Shown here: one piece after another, positions 13,851 through 14,088 of the stretch
How the letters are laid out: each line of letters opens with the position of its first letter
Position numbering within the stretch: the stretch's first letter is position 1
From: Chloroflexota bacterium
GTDB lineage: Bacteria; Chloroflexota; Dehalococcoidia; Lucifugimonadales; Australimonadaceae
NCBI GenBank assembly: GCA_022574265.1
Contig: JACZSI010000031.1
Location: 1-14,088, forward strand
Direction: 5' to 3'
DNA length: 14,088 bases
Notes under the pieces: generated by a model
Databases searched by the model: none
Told to the model about the DNA's origin: nothing
Seen by the model: only the letters and a program-made list of their open reading frames with translations
Translations under genes and position numbers: made by a program

Positions 13851-14088
13851 GTGGCACGCATCGCATCGGTCCACGCGCGCGAGGTGCTCGACTCACGCGG
13901 CAATCCGACGGTCGAGGCGGTCGTCCTCCTCGACGACGGCGCGTCCGGCTCGGCGATGGTGCCGTCGGGCGCGAGCACGGGCGCGCACGAGGCGGTCGAG
14001 CTGCGCGACGGCGACCCCGCCCGCTACGGCGCCAAGGGCGTGCTGACGGCGGTGCGCAACGTCACCGAGCGCATCGCGCCGGCGCTGG
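13851..14088 (+). CDS. eno: Enolase, N-terminal part (runs off window)
   Basis: Enolase catalyses the reversible dehydration of 2-phosphoglycerate to phosphoenolpyruvate in glycolysis. Only about 79 codons are present. They read without a stop from GTG 13851 to the window edge. The family signature REVLDSRGNPTVE is at residues 11-23 and the mobile loop PSGASTGAHEAVELRDGD at about 38-55, containing the Ser-Gly-Ala-Ser loop that closes over the metal and substrate. The GTG was chosen because the enolase N-terminus (I..V.AREVLDSRG) starts right after it and the previous stop lies 7 bases upstream. No good ribosome binding site is visible. The catalytic Lys, Glu and Asp residues lie beyond the window. 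Confidence 0.96.
   Translation, partial: MARIASVHAREVLDSRGNPTVEAVVLLDDGASGSAMVPSGASTGAHEAVELRDGDPARYGAKGVLTAVRNVTERIAPAL

Overview
The window is about two-thirds G+C, densely packed and transcribed entirely on the + strand. It comes from a bacterium. An 11-gene complex I operon without nuoE, nuoF or nuoG, GTG starts and a probable leaderless promoter (TAGAAT, 9 nt before an ATG) would fit Chloroflexota (for example Dehalococcoidia or Thermomicrobia relatives). That assignment is an inference and has not been tested.

Layout. (1) Bases 1-2273 hold tryptophan genes: the 3' part of trpF, a small glycine-zipper membrane protein of unknown function, and trpB. No trpA follows trpB. (2) Bases 2270-2366 form the only real intergenic gap of the core region. 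It has a perfect TTGACA -35 box overlapping the trpB stop, a -10-like GATGAT, and a ribosome binding site for nuoA. (3) Bases 2367-13280 are one long operon, nuoA-B-C-[hicB-like, DUF559]-D-H-I-J-K-L-M-N. Most neighbouring genes overlap or are separated by only a few bases. It encodes the membrane arm (A, H, J-N) and quinone-reducing connecting module (B, C, D, I) of NADH:quinone oxidoreductase, but no NADH-dehydrogenase module. (4) Bases 13281-14088 carry a short promoter-like gap, a TIGR00725/SLOG-type Rossmann protein, and the start of enolase (eno), which runs off the window.

The most unusual part is 3931-4609, between nuoC and nuoD. A solo HicB-like gene is followed by a DUF559 (Vsr-like endonuclease fold) gene. 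The DUF559 gene is bracketed by two inverted copies of a C-rich palindromic repeat, sharing a perfect 21-base core at 4158-4178 and 4529-4549. The repeats encode the C-terminal tails of both the HicB-like protein and the DUF559 protein. Translation is joined through GTGA and ATGA overlaps, so the cargo sits in the respiratory operon without an obvious break in it. I read this as a candidate mobile repeat-plus-endonuclease unit, comparable in logic to REP/RAYT elements.

Other points of note: NuoM appears to lack the TM7 lysine used in proton transfer, NuoH has an extra N-terminal membrane segment, and TrpB and TrpF each have a substitution in a strongly conserved motif.
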